This document shows positions 30,919-40,815 of a stretch of 64,000 bases of DNA, in pieces; the first letter of the stretch is position 1, and each line of letters begins with the position of its first letter. The stretch lies in NCBI GenBank assembly GCA_035222895.1, contig JAVYIG010000602.1, positions 124,001 through 188,000 of the forward strand, written 5' to 3'. Position numbers and translations under genes: made by a program. Source of the stretch: Strongylocentrotus droebachiensis (lineage: Eukaryota; Echinodermata; Echinoidea; Camarodonta; Strongylocentrotidae). Below the pieces are notes generated by a model. That model saw only the letters and a program-made list of their open reading frames with translations. It ran no database searches and was not told the DNA's origin.

Positions 30919-31300
30919 AGGACAACTACCCCCTGGGCAATCACCCCCCGGAAAATTACCCCCTGGAAAACTACCCCCAAAGGAACAATTACCCCCTGGA
31001 ATATTACCCCCCGGAGAATCACCCCCCGAGGACAACTACCCCCCAAGGACAATTACCCCCCGGAAAATTACCCCCCGGAGAATTACCCCCCGAGGACAAT
31101 TACCCCCCGAGGACAACTACCCCCCGAGGACAATTACCCCCTAGGACAATTACCCCCGAGGACAATTACCCCCGAGGACAACTACCCCCCGAGGACAATT
31201 ACCCCCTAGGACAATTACCCCCCGATGTTAACTACCCCCCGATGATATTTACCCCCCGAGGACAATTACCCCCCGATGACAACTACTCCCGTGGACAATC
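30919..31300 (+). repeat. Left arm: minisatellite GAGGACAATTACCCCC
   Basis: About 22 units of 16-18 bases differ mainly in GGACAA, GGAAAA or GGAGAA and in CTACC or TTACC. Proline-rich open frames here are artefacts of the array. Confidence 0.9.
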
Positions 31301-31714
31301 AGGATTCAATAGCAAAAGACGATCTGACACATTCAAATACTCTAGCACGTTGTCTTTCTCATTACTACACAATATTTCCCTTTTATTATAATTTATGCAA
31401 CGCCAGCGCGGTTGCTAATTTCGACGAAGGATCTAAGTTTTAGGTAATTGTCCAGCACTTTTCTTAATGCATAGAATTACATTTCTCTGGAGCAGCGTTA
31501 TTTTAGCTTTTGTTAGTCACGGTACCCTCTTAAGAAATGAAAAGTTCTCCCAAATCCCAAAGTCTTTACAGGCTATTAATTTTGCATGACTCTGGCTCTC
31601 GTCAAGTACTATGCACACACGTATGGGCACATTTAGGAATAAAACTGGTAAAAAAATAGTTTGTAATCCACACACTAGAAACTGTTTAAAATACTGCATG
31701 CGGGCACCTTGCCG
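31301..31714. other. Foldback-element interior, left part
   Basis: Unique-looking sequence with no recognised gene lies between the left arm and the nested inverted-ended element. Confidence 0.5.
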
Positions 31715-33402
31715 CACTGGCGTACTGGTGGGGGGACTTGGGGGCGCCAGCCCCCCCTCCAAATAAAATAGAACCATGACTTATTTTCAATTCCATATAC
31801 AAGTGATGTATAAATGTTCGTGATATCACATGATTTTCAACAAAATGTGCGTTTCTCCATTTCTGTTGCAGACTGACACATTCCCAAATGGCCAGGAAGA
31901 GCATATGTTTTTTGTTTTTTTTATAGTCACTAAGGGGCCGTGGCCACTAAAAGTAACACTAGTAAAAAAATCCTTTCCAGAAGCAACTGTGACAAGCACT
32001 GCCGGGCGTTCCATACTTACATCATGTAACACTGCACATATGTACCGTTAAGGGGGCCCATTGGGAAAATTGAATTCAGACAAGATTAAGAGTAGTGAAC
32101 GGTACAACGAATCGTTTTCCTTCTTTAATAATTTAATGAAGTGTCAAAGCTCCCGCGCTTTGCGCGAGATGGGCGAAAATAAATTGAGACAAGGATTAAA
32201 AGTCGGAACCGGTACAATGAATCGTCTTCTTTCTCTAATAATTTAATGAAGTGTCAAAGCTTCCGCGCTTCGCGCGGGAGGGGGGAAACTGAATTCAGAC
32301 AAGAACACAATATAACGAATCGTCTTCTTTCTCTAATAATTTAATGAAACGTGAAAGCTTCCGCGCTGCGCGGGATGGGGGAGAATGAATTCAAACAAGG
32401 ATTAAGAGTAATAATTTATTGAAACGTCAAAACTGCTTCGCGCGGGAGGGGGGGGGGGCTGGATCCAAACAAGAAATAAGAGTCGAGAACGGTACAATGG
32501 ATCGTCTTCTTCCTCTAATAATTGAATGAAGTGTCAAAGTTTCCGCGCTTCGCGCGGGAGGGGGGAGACTGAAAAATAAGTTAGTTCCTGGCCACAGGTT
32601 TAGAGGGTTAAATTTGTAGACATTTGGACATTGGCATCAATATATTTGTCGGTAATTGGTTGCTCCTTTTGTCTGTAATCGGTGGCCCCTACACCCTCCC
32701 CACTCCCCCACTGACAAAGATCTAGCGACGCCCCTGATAACGACACAGTTTATATACACTCGAGAATTTCTTTTTGCAAGTACTACTGATGAAGTACCGG
32801 ACCACCGTCTTTGTGCATTGTGCGGCATCAAAGCATATACAACGTCTCAAGACGTGACAGATCACTTTTCTCTAACTCTAACCAATAAGAAGGCCTCGTT
32901 TTTTTCCAGGAAGTGCCGGTGGACATTAATGCGCCAAATGTGGTTCTCAAATTGCAAAAGATCCCTACTCTTGGAAGGGGTAGGAGAAAGCAATTTTACG
33001 TCATATTACTCCAGGAAGTGCCTAAAAATGCATCTAATTTGGTTCTAAAATTGCAAATGCTTCTTACTCTGGGAGGGGGCCAGAACCCACTCCCAAACCA
33101 ACCGCCGCTTGGTCGCTTGGTCGCTCCGCTCCCTCGCCGCTAAAGTCTCGTTCTGTCGCTTCATCGTTTTACATATATTTAACCCCATGCCATTTGGTCC
33201 CCCCCCCCCGGTAAGAAATTCCTGGATCCGCCACTGATGCCCATACCCCTTGAGCTTCGGGGGCTCCGCCCCTTGACCCCCGCCGGGGCTTTGCCCCTAG
33301 ACCCCACTTTGCGAAATGTTCAGCGGGGCCTGCATGTTAGAGTGGGGAGCTGCGGATTTTTTTGGTCAGCACCCCCAAACGTTTTTGCTCATTACGCCAC
33401 TG
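31715..33402. mobile_element. Nested inverted-ended element inside the foldback interior
   Basis: The left end CACTGGCGTACTGGTGGGGG (31715) and the right end TACGCCACTG (33393-33402) form a short imperfect inverted repeat. Inside are a run of tandem repeats (32060-32590), an internal CTAGCGACGCCCCTG (32720-32734) like the end of the element at 49755-50033, and a GGATCCGCCACTG end (33222-33235) after poly-C. Several nested insertions are therefore likely. No convincing target duplication was found. Confidence 0.45.
32060..32590 (-). repeat. About 105-bp tandem repeats, inverted relative to 27150-27620
   Basis: About five units contain CTTCCGCGCTTCGCGCGGGA and ACGAATCGTCTTCTTTCTCT plus AATAATTTAATGAA. 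They are the reverse complement of the units in the poly-G element at 27003-27782, showing that the two elements belong to one family. Confidence 0.8.
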
Positions 33403-33799
33403 CCGCCGAATGTACATACAAAAAGTGATATATTCGGTCATGACCTTGATACACTAATATGAGGATATTCGGGCCTCTCGTTGCCCTCATTTGCCTTGCT
33501 GTCAACATATTGTCAGCGAGCGAGGAAGGAAGACACTTTAGTATCTTCTAAATTTTATTTTCTCTTGTAATTACATATTTTAACCGTTTCTGGTATTTTG
33601 ATTTTTTTTACAAAATCAACGTTTTCCAAATCATTCTCTTGCGGCACCCCGGTTCAAAAACGCTGTGCTGGAGTTACAAACTCAAATGAGATGAATTACC
33701 AGAGAGCGGATATTTATTTTCTTTTGACAGGGCACCGTACATATAACTTGAAGGCAATTTCTATTTCAAAATAATTTAACGTACACGAAAACATATTAT
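33403..33799. other. Foldback-element interior, right part
   Basis: AT-rich sequence with no recognised gene. It lies between the nested element and the right minisatellite arm. Confidence 0.5.
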
Positions 33800-34516
33800 A
33801 CTTGTCCTCGGGGGTTGTTGTCCTCGAGGGTAATAACAATAATAATAATAATAATAACGTTTTATTTACCCAGGGTAGCCACTTCAGTTATGAAACTGCT
33901 CTTCCAGCGGGCCCTGCATAATTATTACTACCCTTCTCCAATCTAATATGCTGAGCGCCTAGCTAGAAGGCAGAAGGTCCCATTGTTATAAGTCTTTGGT
34001 ATGACTCGGCCGAGGTTCGAACCCACGACCTTCCGTACATGAGACGGGCGCTCTAACCACTGAGCCACCAGGCCCAGTAGTGTCCATGGGGGGTAATTGT
34101 CCTCGGAGGTAGTTTTCCTCGGGGGGGTCATTGTCCTCGGGGGTAGTTGTCCTCGGGGGGTAATTGTCCTCGGGGGTAGTTGTCCTCGGGGGGTAATTGT
34201 CCTCGGGGGAAGTTGTCCTCGGGGGGTAGTTGTCCTCGGGGGGTAGTTGTCCTCGGGGGGTAATTGTCCCCGGGGGGTAGTTGTCCTCGGGGGGTAGTTG
34301 TCCTCGGGGGGTAATTGTCCCCGGGGGGTAGTTGTCCTCGGGGGGTAATTCTCCGGGGGGTAATTTTCCGGGGGGTAATTGTCCTTGGGGGGTAATTGTC
34401 CTCGGGGGGTAATTCTCCGGGGGGTAATTTTCCGGGGGGTAATCGTCCTACGGGGGTAGTTTTCCGGGGGGTAATTTTCAGGGGGGTGATTGCCCAGGGG
34501 GTAATTGTCCTGATAC
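33800..34516 (-). repeat. Right arm: inverted minisatellite, split by a SINE
   Basis: Units GGGGGGTAATTGTCCTCG and GGGGGTAGTTGTCCTCG run from about 33800 to 33831 and from 34078 to 34516. They are the reverse complement of the left-arm units. The SINE at 33832-34077 interrupts the arm. Confidence 0.88.
33832..34077 (-). repeat. tRNA-derived SINE with (ATT)n tail
   Basis: Read on the minus strand, the head is GGGCCTGGTGGCTCAGTGG, with A-box TGGCTCAGTGG and B-box GGGTTCGAACC (about 34014-34024). The body is about 170 bases, and the tail is (TTA)n at 33838-33856. The head preserves much of a tRNA, but the sequence continues into a SINE body, so it is not a tRNA gene. It is the same family as 1490-1725 and inserted into the right foldback arm after that element had moved. 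Confidence 0.88.
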
Positions 34517-34517
34517 G

Positions 34518-34662
34518 CTTTCGCCCTACCTGTCTCCAATATTACAGAAGCTAAAGACTTCGTACAAATTGCTCTGGATAGTCCGAGAGAAGCTCTTTCG
34601 TTCGACACGTAGAAACACGGCGTCATTGCACGCACATCGTTGTGACACGATTGCATTTCTAG
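34518..34662 (+). mobile_element. Helentron-like element, copy 1, 3' end
   Basis: After the foldback insertion the host element resumes with CCTACCTGTCTCCAATATTA and ends ...CGATTGCATTTCTAG at 34662, followed by T. Near the end are CGTCATTGC (the inverse of the 5' end GCAATGACG) and a small hairpin ATCGT-TGTGAC-ACGAT about 11 bases before the terminal CTAG. Confidence 0.7.
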
Positions 34663-35185
34663 TTTGTTCTTGTATTTTCCAGAATATGAGCACATTTTAA
34701 GTATTTGCGTCGGACTAGGCCTAGAAAGAAAGACTTTCAAGTGAATTTTGACACCAACTCTTCCACAGCAATGCACGTACTTGCACAATTCGAAGCAGGA
34801 AACATAATCGATAACCCCGTGTTTGAGACTCTGTATCCCAGCAACGGATTACCCTACGCATACAGCGTTTTCCCTTTCCAGTGCGGAATTTTCCCCTCTC
34901 TGTCATATATCAAATTCAAGCTGCTTGGTCTAGAAAATTCGTCGGACTCCTTGACACTCCGAGCTCATAAGCATAGAGAGTTATGACGTCATATCACGCC
35001 ATGACTAGGACTGAGCCCGCAACATTGTCTGCACATGGGGTTTCATTGCCATCCCAATAAACAGAACACTAAAAAATAACCTCTTTTGGGAGTGTATTTT
35101 AAGTGATTTTAAAGTATGGTGCCTTTTGAACTAGATTTAAACGTAATCGACACGTGCCTTCATTAAAAAAAAAAAGGTACTCCTC
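34663..35185. other. Intergenic sequence, no gene recognised
   Basis: A plus-strand open frame of 93 codons (34705-34986) contains HVLAQFEAGNIIDNPVFETL. It has no recognised motif or splice context, so it is not called as a gene. Confidence 0.45.
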
Positions 35186-35405
35186 AGCACTATGAACATG
35201 ACTGACAAAGAAAGCGGACAAAATATACAGTTCCTCAGGTAAATAAAGGAAAATTCCTCCACTGCTATTATGTAAAAAGGTGAATATGCATGTGACACCT
35301 GTTCTACACATTTTTACATAATAGCAGTGAAGGGATGTTCCTTTGTCTACCTGAGGAACTGTATATTTTGTCCGCTTTCTTTGTCAGTCATGTTCATAGT
35401 GCAGT
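35186..35405. mobile_element. Foldback MITE, arms about 92 bp
   Basis: CACTATGAACATGACTGACA, AAGAAAGCGGACAAAATATA, CAGTTCCTCAGGTA and CACTGCTATTATGTAAAAA lead to a loop of about 35 bases and then return in reverse complement, ending GTTCATAGTG near 35401. Arm identity is above 90%. Confidence 0.85.
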
Positions 35406-35689
35406 GTTCACGTTTTCATCTCACCTTAAAACCACCAATTTATCACGCGACTGGAGTAACGTGGTTCCACTTACCTCAGTAAATCAAGTGTTATGACCAA
35501 ATAACCACTTGACCAAGCAACGAGTTTTTTATCCGTTAAACGATGGTGGTGATAAATAAATAAGTATTTGGTCTTTTAAGCACCTTTATCGATTGGTTTC
35601 ACAAGTTATCCAAGGTTGATGGTAATAATCACGTTACTTACAACGGCTGATCGTCTTATTGTTCTGTCCGTGAATCTCTGGTTGTATTA

Positions 35690-36000
35690 AATCAGTAATT
35701 CTGAGGTGTCTTACACACCTCTTTTAAATGGTTTCAAAGTTGCCATAACTTTCTTGGTGATGATCACGTGGCTAAAACTGATTATTAATCTAAGCTGTAA
35801 ATCCGTGATATTCAGGTGTGAAAAATTAGTAATTCTTAGGGGGGGGGGGGGGGGGGTAAGAGGACACCTTTTTTTTTTTTTTTTGACCTCAAAATTTGAA
35901 AATTTGACATTTTGGTCCTTTTGGGGGGGGGGGTAGGGTCACCTGTTTTTGGTCAGTCATGGGGATAATTTTTTTTTTCTTTTTTTTTTTTTTAATAATT

Positions 36001-36031
<31 letters not shown>

Positions 36032-36405
36032 AGGGGGGGGGGGGGGGGGTTTAGGGGGGTTTTGGAGGGGTTTATACACATAAAAATACCAAAGGGGGGG
36101 GGGGGGGGTTAACCCCCTAAACCCCCCCCCCCCCCCCTGCGTACGCGCCTGGGCTGGGCATCCGTGATTTCCAGGTGTGAACATTTGTCATTCTTAGGGG
36201 TCTGAAAACACCTTTTTAAATAGTGGTCAAAGTAACCATAAGTCCGTGGTGATGATCTCGTGACTCAAACTGATTATTTATCTTAGGTGTAAATCTGTGA
36301 TTTTTTAGGTGTGAAAAATTAGTTATTCTTGGGTGTCTTGGTGGTTTCACAGTTACCATTTAAGTTCCGTGATGATAATCCCGTGAATGTTGGCATATTT
36401 CCATT
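35690..36405 (+). repeat. Diverged tandem repeat of about 150-200 bp, interrupted by a poly-G element
   Basis: Blocks such as TGATTATTAATCTAAGCTGT / TGATTATTTATCTTAGGTGT and TTCAGGTGTGAAAAATTAGT / TTTAGGTGTGAAAAATTAGT repeat at 35780, 36268 and neighbouring positions. The poly-G element at about 35838-36160 splits the array. Confidence 0.65.
35838..36160. mobile_element. Poly-G/poly-C element ending GCGTACGCGCCTGG
   Basis: It has long runs of G (35839-35856, 35923-35932, 36036-36048, 36097-36107), a run of T then about 26 A (36000-36026), a C run (36123-36137), and the end CCCTGCGTACGCGCCTGG. It resembles the elements at 27003-27782 and 28360-28420. Confidence 0.65.
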
Positions 36406-37081
36406 TGCACCAGTTGATAACTGACTGTTGGCATATTTTCATTGCACCAGTTGATAATTGGTCTGTGTGCATATTTCCAGTTGAACCAGTTGACACCAAT
36501 TAATTTGCATATTGAATATGGGGTGCGTGCAGATCTATGTTTTTTTTAACAATTTATCTGAATTTACAGCATATTTCTTAATTACTGATGATTTAGTTAT
36601 ATGCAATTCATTTCGAAAATACTACAAATATAAATTACCAGTTATTAGGACATTTCGCTACTTGGTATAAATTACATTTATATAAACATGAATAAGGGAA
36701 ACATTAACTATAAACTAAAATAATTTAAATAAAATACAAGTATATGAACAAATTTCGATTAATTAAACTATGTAAGTCTACTTATTACCAATGCCTTTAC
36801 ATTGGAAATACAGACGTACCAGTATTGGAGTGTTGTTGCCGTTCAACTGGTTGAGAGTATTACCAAATGGTTCTAATGGCTCAGCTAGACTAGTTGAATT
36901 CTAACTTGCCTGGATCAACTGGATCATTTAGCCCATTTCAATTTCCGGGGTTACCAGTTGGCATTAACTGGTTCATCAACTGGACCAGTTGCAACTAGCC
37001 TTCTCTTCTGGGATGTTTGCACCTACCCCCCCCCCCCCCCCCACCCCCTCTAATCCCAAACTGCTTCTGGCGCGCCTGGAC
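36406..37081. repeat. ACCAGTTG-rich stretch and AT-rich spacer
   Basis: CACCAGTTGATAA-type words recur at about 36408, 36450 and 36485 with GGCATATTT. Further CCAGTTG or CAACTGG words occur at 36848-36990. A poly-C tract lies at 37027-37050. No gene recognised. Confidence 0.5.
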
Positions 37082-37619
37082 GTAATCATGGAAGATCCAA
37101 AACACGATGTTTAGGATGAGAACGTCATTATTTTGGTTCATTTATTGTGTAACATTTGCGTAGTTATTGGGTTGAACGCGGGTAACAGTAACATATTTCC
37201 TCTTCGACGTAAATTTCACGTGAATGAAGAACATGATTCATCTCAAGTCAGCCTCGTAATATTCACGTGAATTTCACGCAGACATTTTGACTAAAACTAT
37301 CACTAACGCTTCTCGTGTTTCTGTGACGCGATAATTTCGTTCAAGATGATGTAATCATGGAAGATCCAAAACACGATGTTTAGGATGAGAACGTCATTAT
37401 TTTGGTTCATTTATTGTGTAACATTTGCGTAGTTATTGGGTTGAACGCGGGTAACAGTAACATATTTCCTCTTCGACGTAAATTTCACGTGAATGAAGAA
37501 CATGATTCATCTCAAGTCAGCCTCGTAATATTCACGTGAATTTCACGCAGACATTTTGACTAAAACTATCACTAACGCTTCTCGTGTTTCTGTGACGCGA
37601 TAATTTCGTTCAAGAAGAT
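37082..37619 (+). repeat. Perfect tandem duplication, 2 x 269 bp
   Basis: GTAATCATGGAAGATCCAAA starts both copies (37082 and 37351). I see no mismatch between the copies up to CGTTCAAGA.GATG. The unit contains several CACGTGAA / TTCACGTGAA words. It has no open frame of note. Confidence 0.92.
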
Positions 37620-38681
37620 GTAATTTCATAACCAAACAAACACGGGAGTATTAGGTTTACAAACCATGGTCTCCAAGGTAGGGATAATCACGTTATTATA
37701 ATGGTGATATTGCAGTGACAATTGCGTGATTTAGTGTACGTGTGTTTTAGGTGACCTAGTGCAATAAACGTATTAACACATTTACGTAAATGTCCGGTGT
37801 TTGAAAAACGTAACTCTCCTCAAGTCGATACCTTGATATTGACGTGATTTTCACGTGATTTTGTTTATTGGGTAGTGCCGTTTTAGAACCTAAAATTGCT
37901 ATGAAGGTAATTTTAGACCCCAAAATGTGTGAAATTTAGCCTATTCGATCATACCAATTCAGCTCCACTTAAAAAAAATACGGTGACCGTTAATCAATTA
38001 TTTCTTAAAAATAACAATACATGAGCCGGCTAATTGTGGGTATATAAGCAACACGAAAATGCCAACAAAAAAGCCATTAACATCAGCATTGGCTGAAATA
38101 CAACTGAAAAGGCGTTATTTCGTTTTTCTTTAACGGTTTTTTTTCAGATTTTTCAAATTTTTCAAAATATCTAATATTTGTGGTGGTACACAAGTATTAG
38201 AAACCGTTATATTTCAGCCGTCTCTGAACCGATTTTGATCAAACAAAGATGATTTTGTCATTAAAATATTATGTTTTTTCAAATTTGACACTCAGTTTTT
38301 CATTATTTCACCAAAAAAATATTTTGTGTAGCGCCCTCTGCAACAGAACTCAACTATTCCTTTAACTTCAACACCCGACCCCACATAAGCCCTAACCCAA
38401 TTCCTAATTTCCTTACCTCAACCCTAAAACTAACGTAAACCCAATTATAACTCTAACCTTAACCTGTTTATTTCACAATAAAAAAACGCTCTGAGCAAAT
38501 TTCCGTCCATCATTGTGACTTTTCACATTTCATCGTAATAACAGATGACAGCTTACACATGAAAATGAAAATTGACACCAGTGACTATTTACTCAAAAAA
38601 AACTTATACAGTTTATACAGATAGCTTTTCATGGTCATAATGATTAATGATTTATCTCTTTCCTCCTCCTTATCGATTCAG
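37620..38681. other. Intergenic sequence, no gene recognised
   Basis: AT-rich; ACGTGA words continue to about 37860. A stretch of CCTAACC/CTAACCC-like words (38390-38465) is too irregular to be telomeric repeat. Confidence 0.5.
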
Positions 38682-38829
38682 TTATCATGCATCTTGTGCG
38701 TCGTTTCTTTGTTTCAACAAATTCAACAACATCAGAGGGAAAGAGAAAGACCAAGATCAAGAAGATCCACTTAATAAAGGAGCATCATCATCAAATAAAT
38801 TGTTGTCGGAACCCAGTTTGTTTAAGTGA
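38682..38829 (+). CDS. Possible 3'-terminal exon of an unknown gene
   Basis: A strong acceptor (TTTCCTCCTCCTTATCGATTCAG, 38660-38681) precedes a frame that reads SCASFLCFNKFNNIRGKEK and ends GASSSNKLLSEPSLFK-stop. The polar, lysine/serine-rich C-terminus would suit a cytoplasmic tail. No upstream exon was found among the repeats, and I recognise no family, so this is only a candidate. Confidence 0.2.
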
Positions 38830-39461
38830 ATCTTTTTATGAAAAAGAAACTGAATATATTTGCTTGTATAGTTTTTTCTAATACACAATATTCTATGTTT
38901 ATGCGCATACGTTTTACTGGCTACCATTTGGAATGTCAGTTTGACAATCATTAAGTAAAAGTTGTGGTTACCTAAAAAGTATCTCAACACATTAAGTGAT
39001 TTGTAAGTTTTAATCATCCTTGTCCCATATATGTTCCTTAATGATAAGTTCTTCTATAATATCAAATGCGAGTGAAGTGAGAAGGAAACCACTATTGTTC
39101 AATACTGGATTCATTTTGCATAGGCACAGTGGAGATAAATGTCCCCAAAACTTACTTGTCATTCTAAGGAGAGCAGTTATATATTTCTTTGTATTTTACT
39201 AACTAGGAAGAGGTCGGCGATAAACTAAATAATACATTATGATACATACCGTTAACAACTACATTATTCATACCATTACCAAGTTTTTTTTAATTTTGTA
39301 GGTATGTGAAAAATAGATTTGTCCCGATTATTTTTCTTGGGAATGTGACATATTATAACGTACATATTAAAGTATTCAATTAAAACCCTAATTAAACTAG
39401 TCCACATTTCATTCTTTAGTTTAAAAAAAAATCCAAGGGAGGAGGAATTATTGAACTAATT
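38830..39461. other. Intergenic sequence, no gene recognised
   Basis: AT-rich sequence without repeat or exon support before the Helentron-like cluster. Confidence 0.5.
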
Positions 39462-40815
39462 GCAATGACGACCTTCGTCATTGCCTTGTTTTCGTTCACA
39501 TTCTGCCCCATTAATATACTTATCCTTAGTGTTTTCCTTATCCTTATCGTCCGGAAATCGCATTCGTTTTGCACGTAGTGCTTGTGATTCCTAGTTAGGT
39601 GCTTTCCTCATGTCCTTTTCCTTTCAAATTTCATAGGCATAGTCTCTAACATCTCATCAAGGTCACTACATTCTTCGATTTTGGAAATCACTCATGCATA
39701 ACCATCCAGGCGCCATTTTTCCGTTTCTGGTCCATTTTAAGGCCTTTCTTTCTTCCTTCCTATCTCCACTATCCTAGATCCTACAACCTTCTAACAAATT
39801 CCTCTAGATAGTCTAAGAGATGTTCTTTCATCTGCGACACATGACTTGACCTTTAAAATGCCATCTTCATACTCGAAATTCAAATCTAAAACCGACTCCG
39901 TCAAAAATCTCTCAAGTTCTTTAAAAATGGACCCCTAAATAATCTAAAACTGCCATAACTTTCTCATATAAATTCCGTTTTGTATTTAAATCTCACAGTA
40001 TCTTTATCTCATAATTGCACATAGCCATGCCAAATTTCACGCTCCAATGGCTTTGCACAACATAAATAGCGCCCTCTAAAGTTCTGGGAATTGGCTTTCT
40101 CTCTGTGGCCGTATCTCCATAATGGCTTGGCAAACCCGTACCCTTTTTTGGATTTAGATATGCCCTTTCCAGCCATATACAAAATTATATACCCTATCAT
40201 TGACCAAATTTGAGAAAATTGCCCTCCAAATTTGCCAGTTTCAAGAAAATTCCGAAATAACTTCAACTTGCTCTAAAATGGCGATATTTATACCTACATC
40301 AATGAAACTTGGCAGACATATGTATCCATATACGTGACAACTGTTTACAAAGTTTGGTAAAATTCGAATATGTCAGCGCAAAGTAATCGCCAAAAATGAT
40401 GAATTTACTATGCATTACGTAATAGCGCGTTTAATGCGTGCAATACATTGCGCGCAGATAAAAATGGTGTCAAACTGACCGCAATGAAGTGCCCTTTCGA
40501 ATGATACCAAGTATAGTATATGTTCACACAGAAAATTGTGAGTAAATCGCATTTGAACAAAGGTCACTACACGAATTCCGCCGAGTTTCCGCCCGAATCT
40601 AACACGTATCGGCTATGACGTCATTTTTTCAGACTGCTTTTCTTCCCTTAAACGTCTTTATTTTTCCTTGAAAATTTGCAGTGACATGCCGAGTTCCAAT
40701 ACGCAGGGCACCTCTTGGCCGGATTTTTAAAATTGGTCAAGGGGGCCATTAAAGACGCCATTTTGTACTATAAATCTATTTTACATCACGTGTTTCGATA
40801 GGATTATCATAGAAA
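39462..40815 (+). mobile_element. Helentron-like element, copy 2, 5' part
   Basis: It starts GCAATGACGACCTTCGTCATTGCC after TAATT and is collinear with copy 1 (29220-30545). It stops inside ATCATAGAAA at 40815, where reverse-oriented copies begin. The rest of this copy resumes at 44651. Confidence 0.75.

Larger units (their letters stand above)
30913..34517. mobile_element. TU/FB-like foldback element with 9-bp target duplication
   Basis: The 3605-bp insertion is flanked by the direct repeat CTTTCGCCC (30904-30912 and 34518-34526), and it splits a sequence that is continuous in other copies of the host repeat. Both arms are tandem arrays of 16-18-base units in opposite orientation: AGGACAACTACCCCCTGGGC + AATCACCCCCCGG at the left, and the complement of AGGACAATTACCCCCTGGGC + AATCACCCCCCTG at the right. 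This architecture is known from Drosophila FB and sea-urchin TU elements. The interior carries nested repeats and no recognised transposase, so mobilisation must be in trans or ancient. Confidence 0.8.

Noticed and set aside
30806..31144. Proline-rich frame across the minisatellite arm
   Set aside because: It is the translation of the GAGGACAATTACCCCC array; the same array gives similar frames at 218-424 and 33943-34788.
30919..31300. CRISPR array
   Set aside because: The units are contiguous and degenerate with no unique spacers, inverted copies form the other arm of a transposon, and the organism is a metazoan.
33990..34077. tRNA gene on the minus strand
   Set aside because: A- and B-boxes are present, but the 3' half does not close an acceptor stem and continues into a SINE body with an (ATT)n tail.
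38390..38465. Telomere-like CCTAACC words
   Set aside because: The words are irregularly spaced and mixed with other sequence, not a tandem TTAGGG array.
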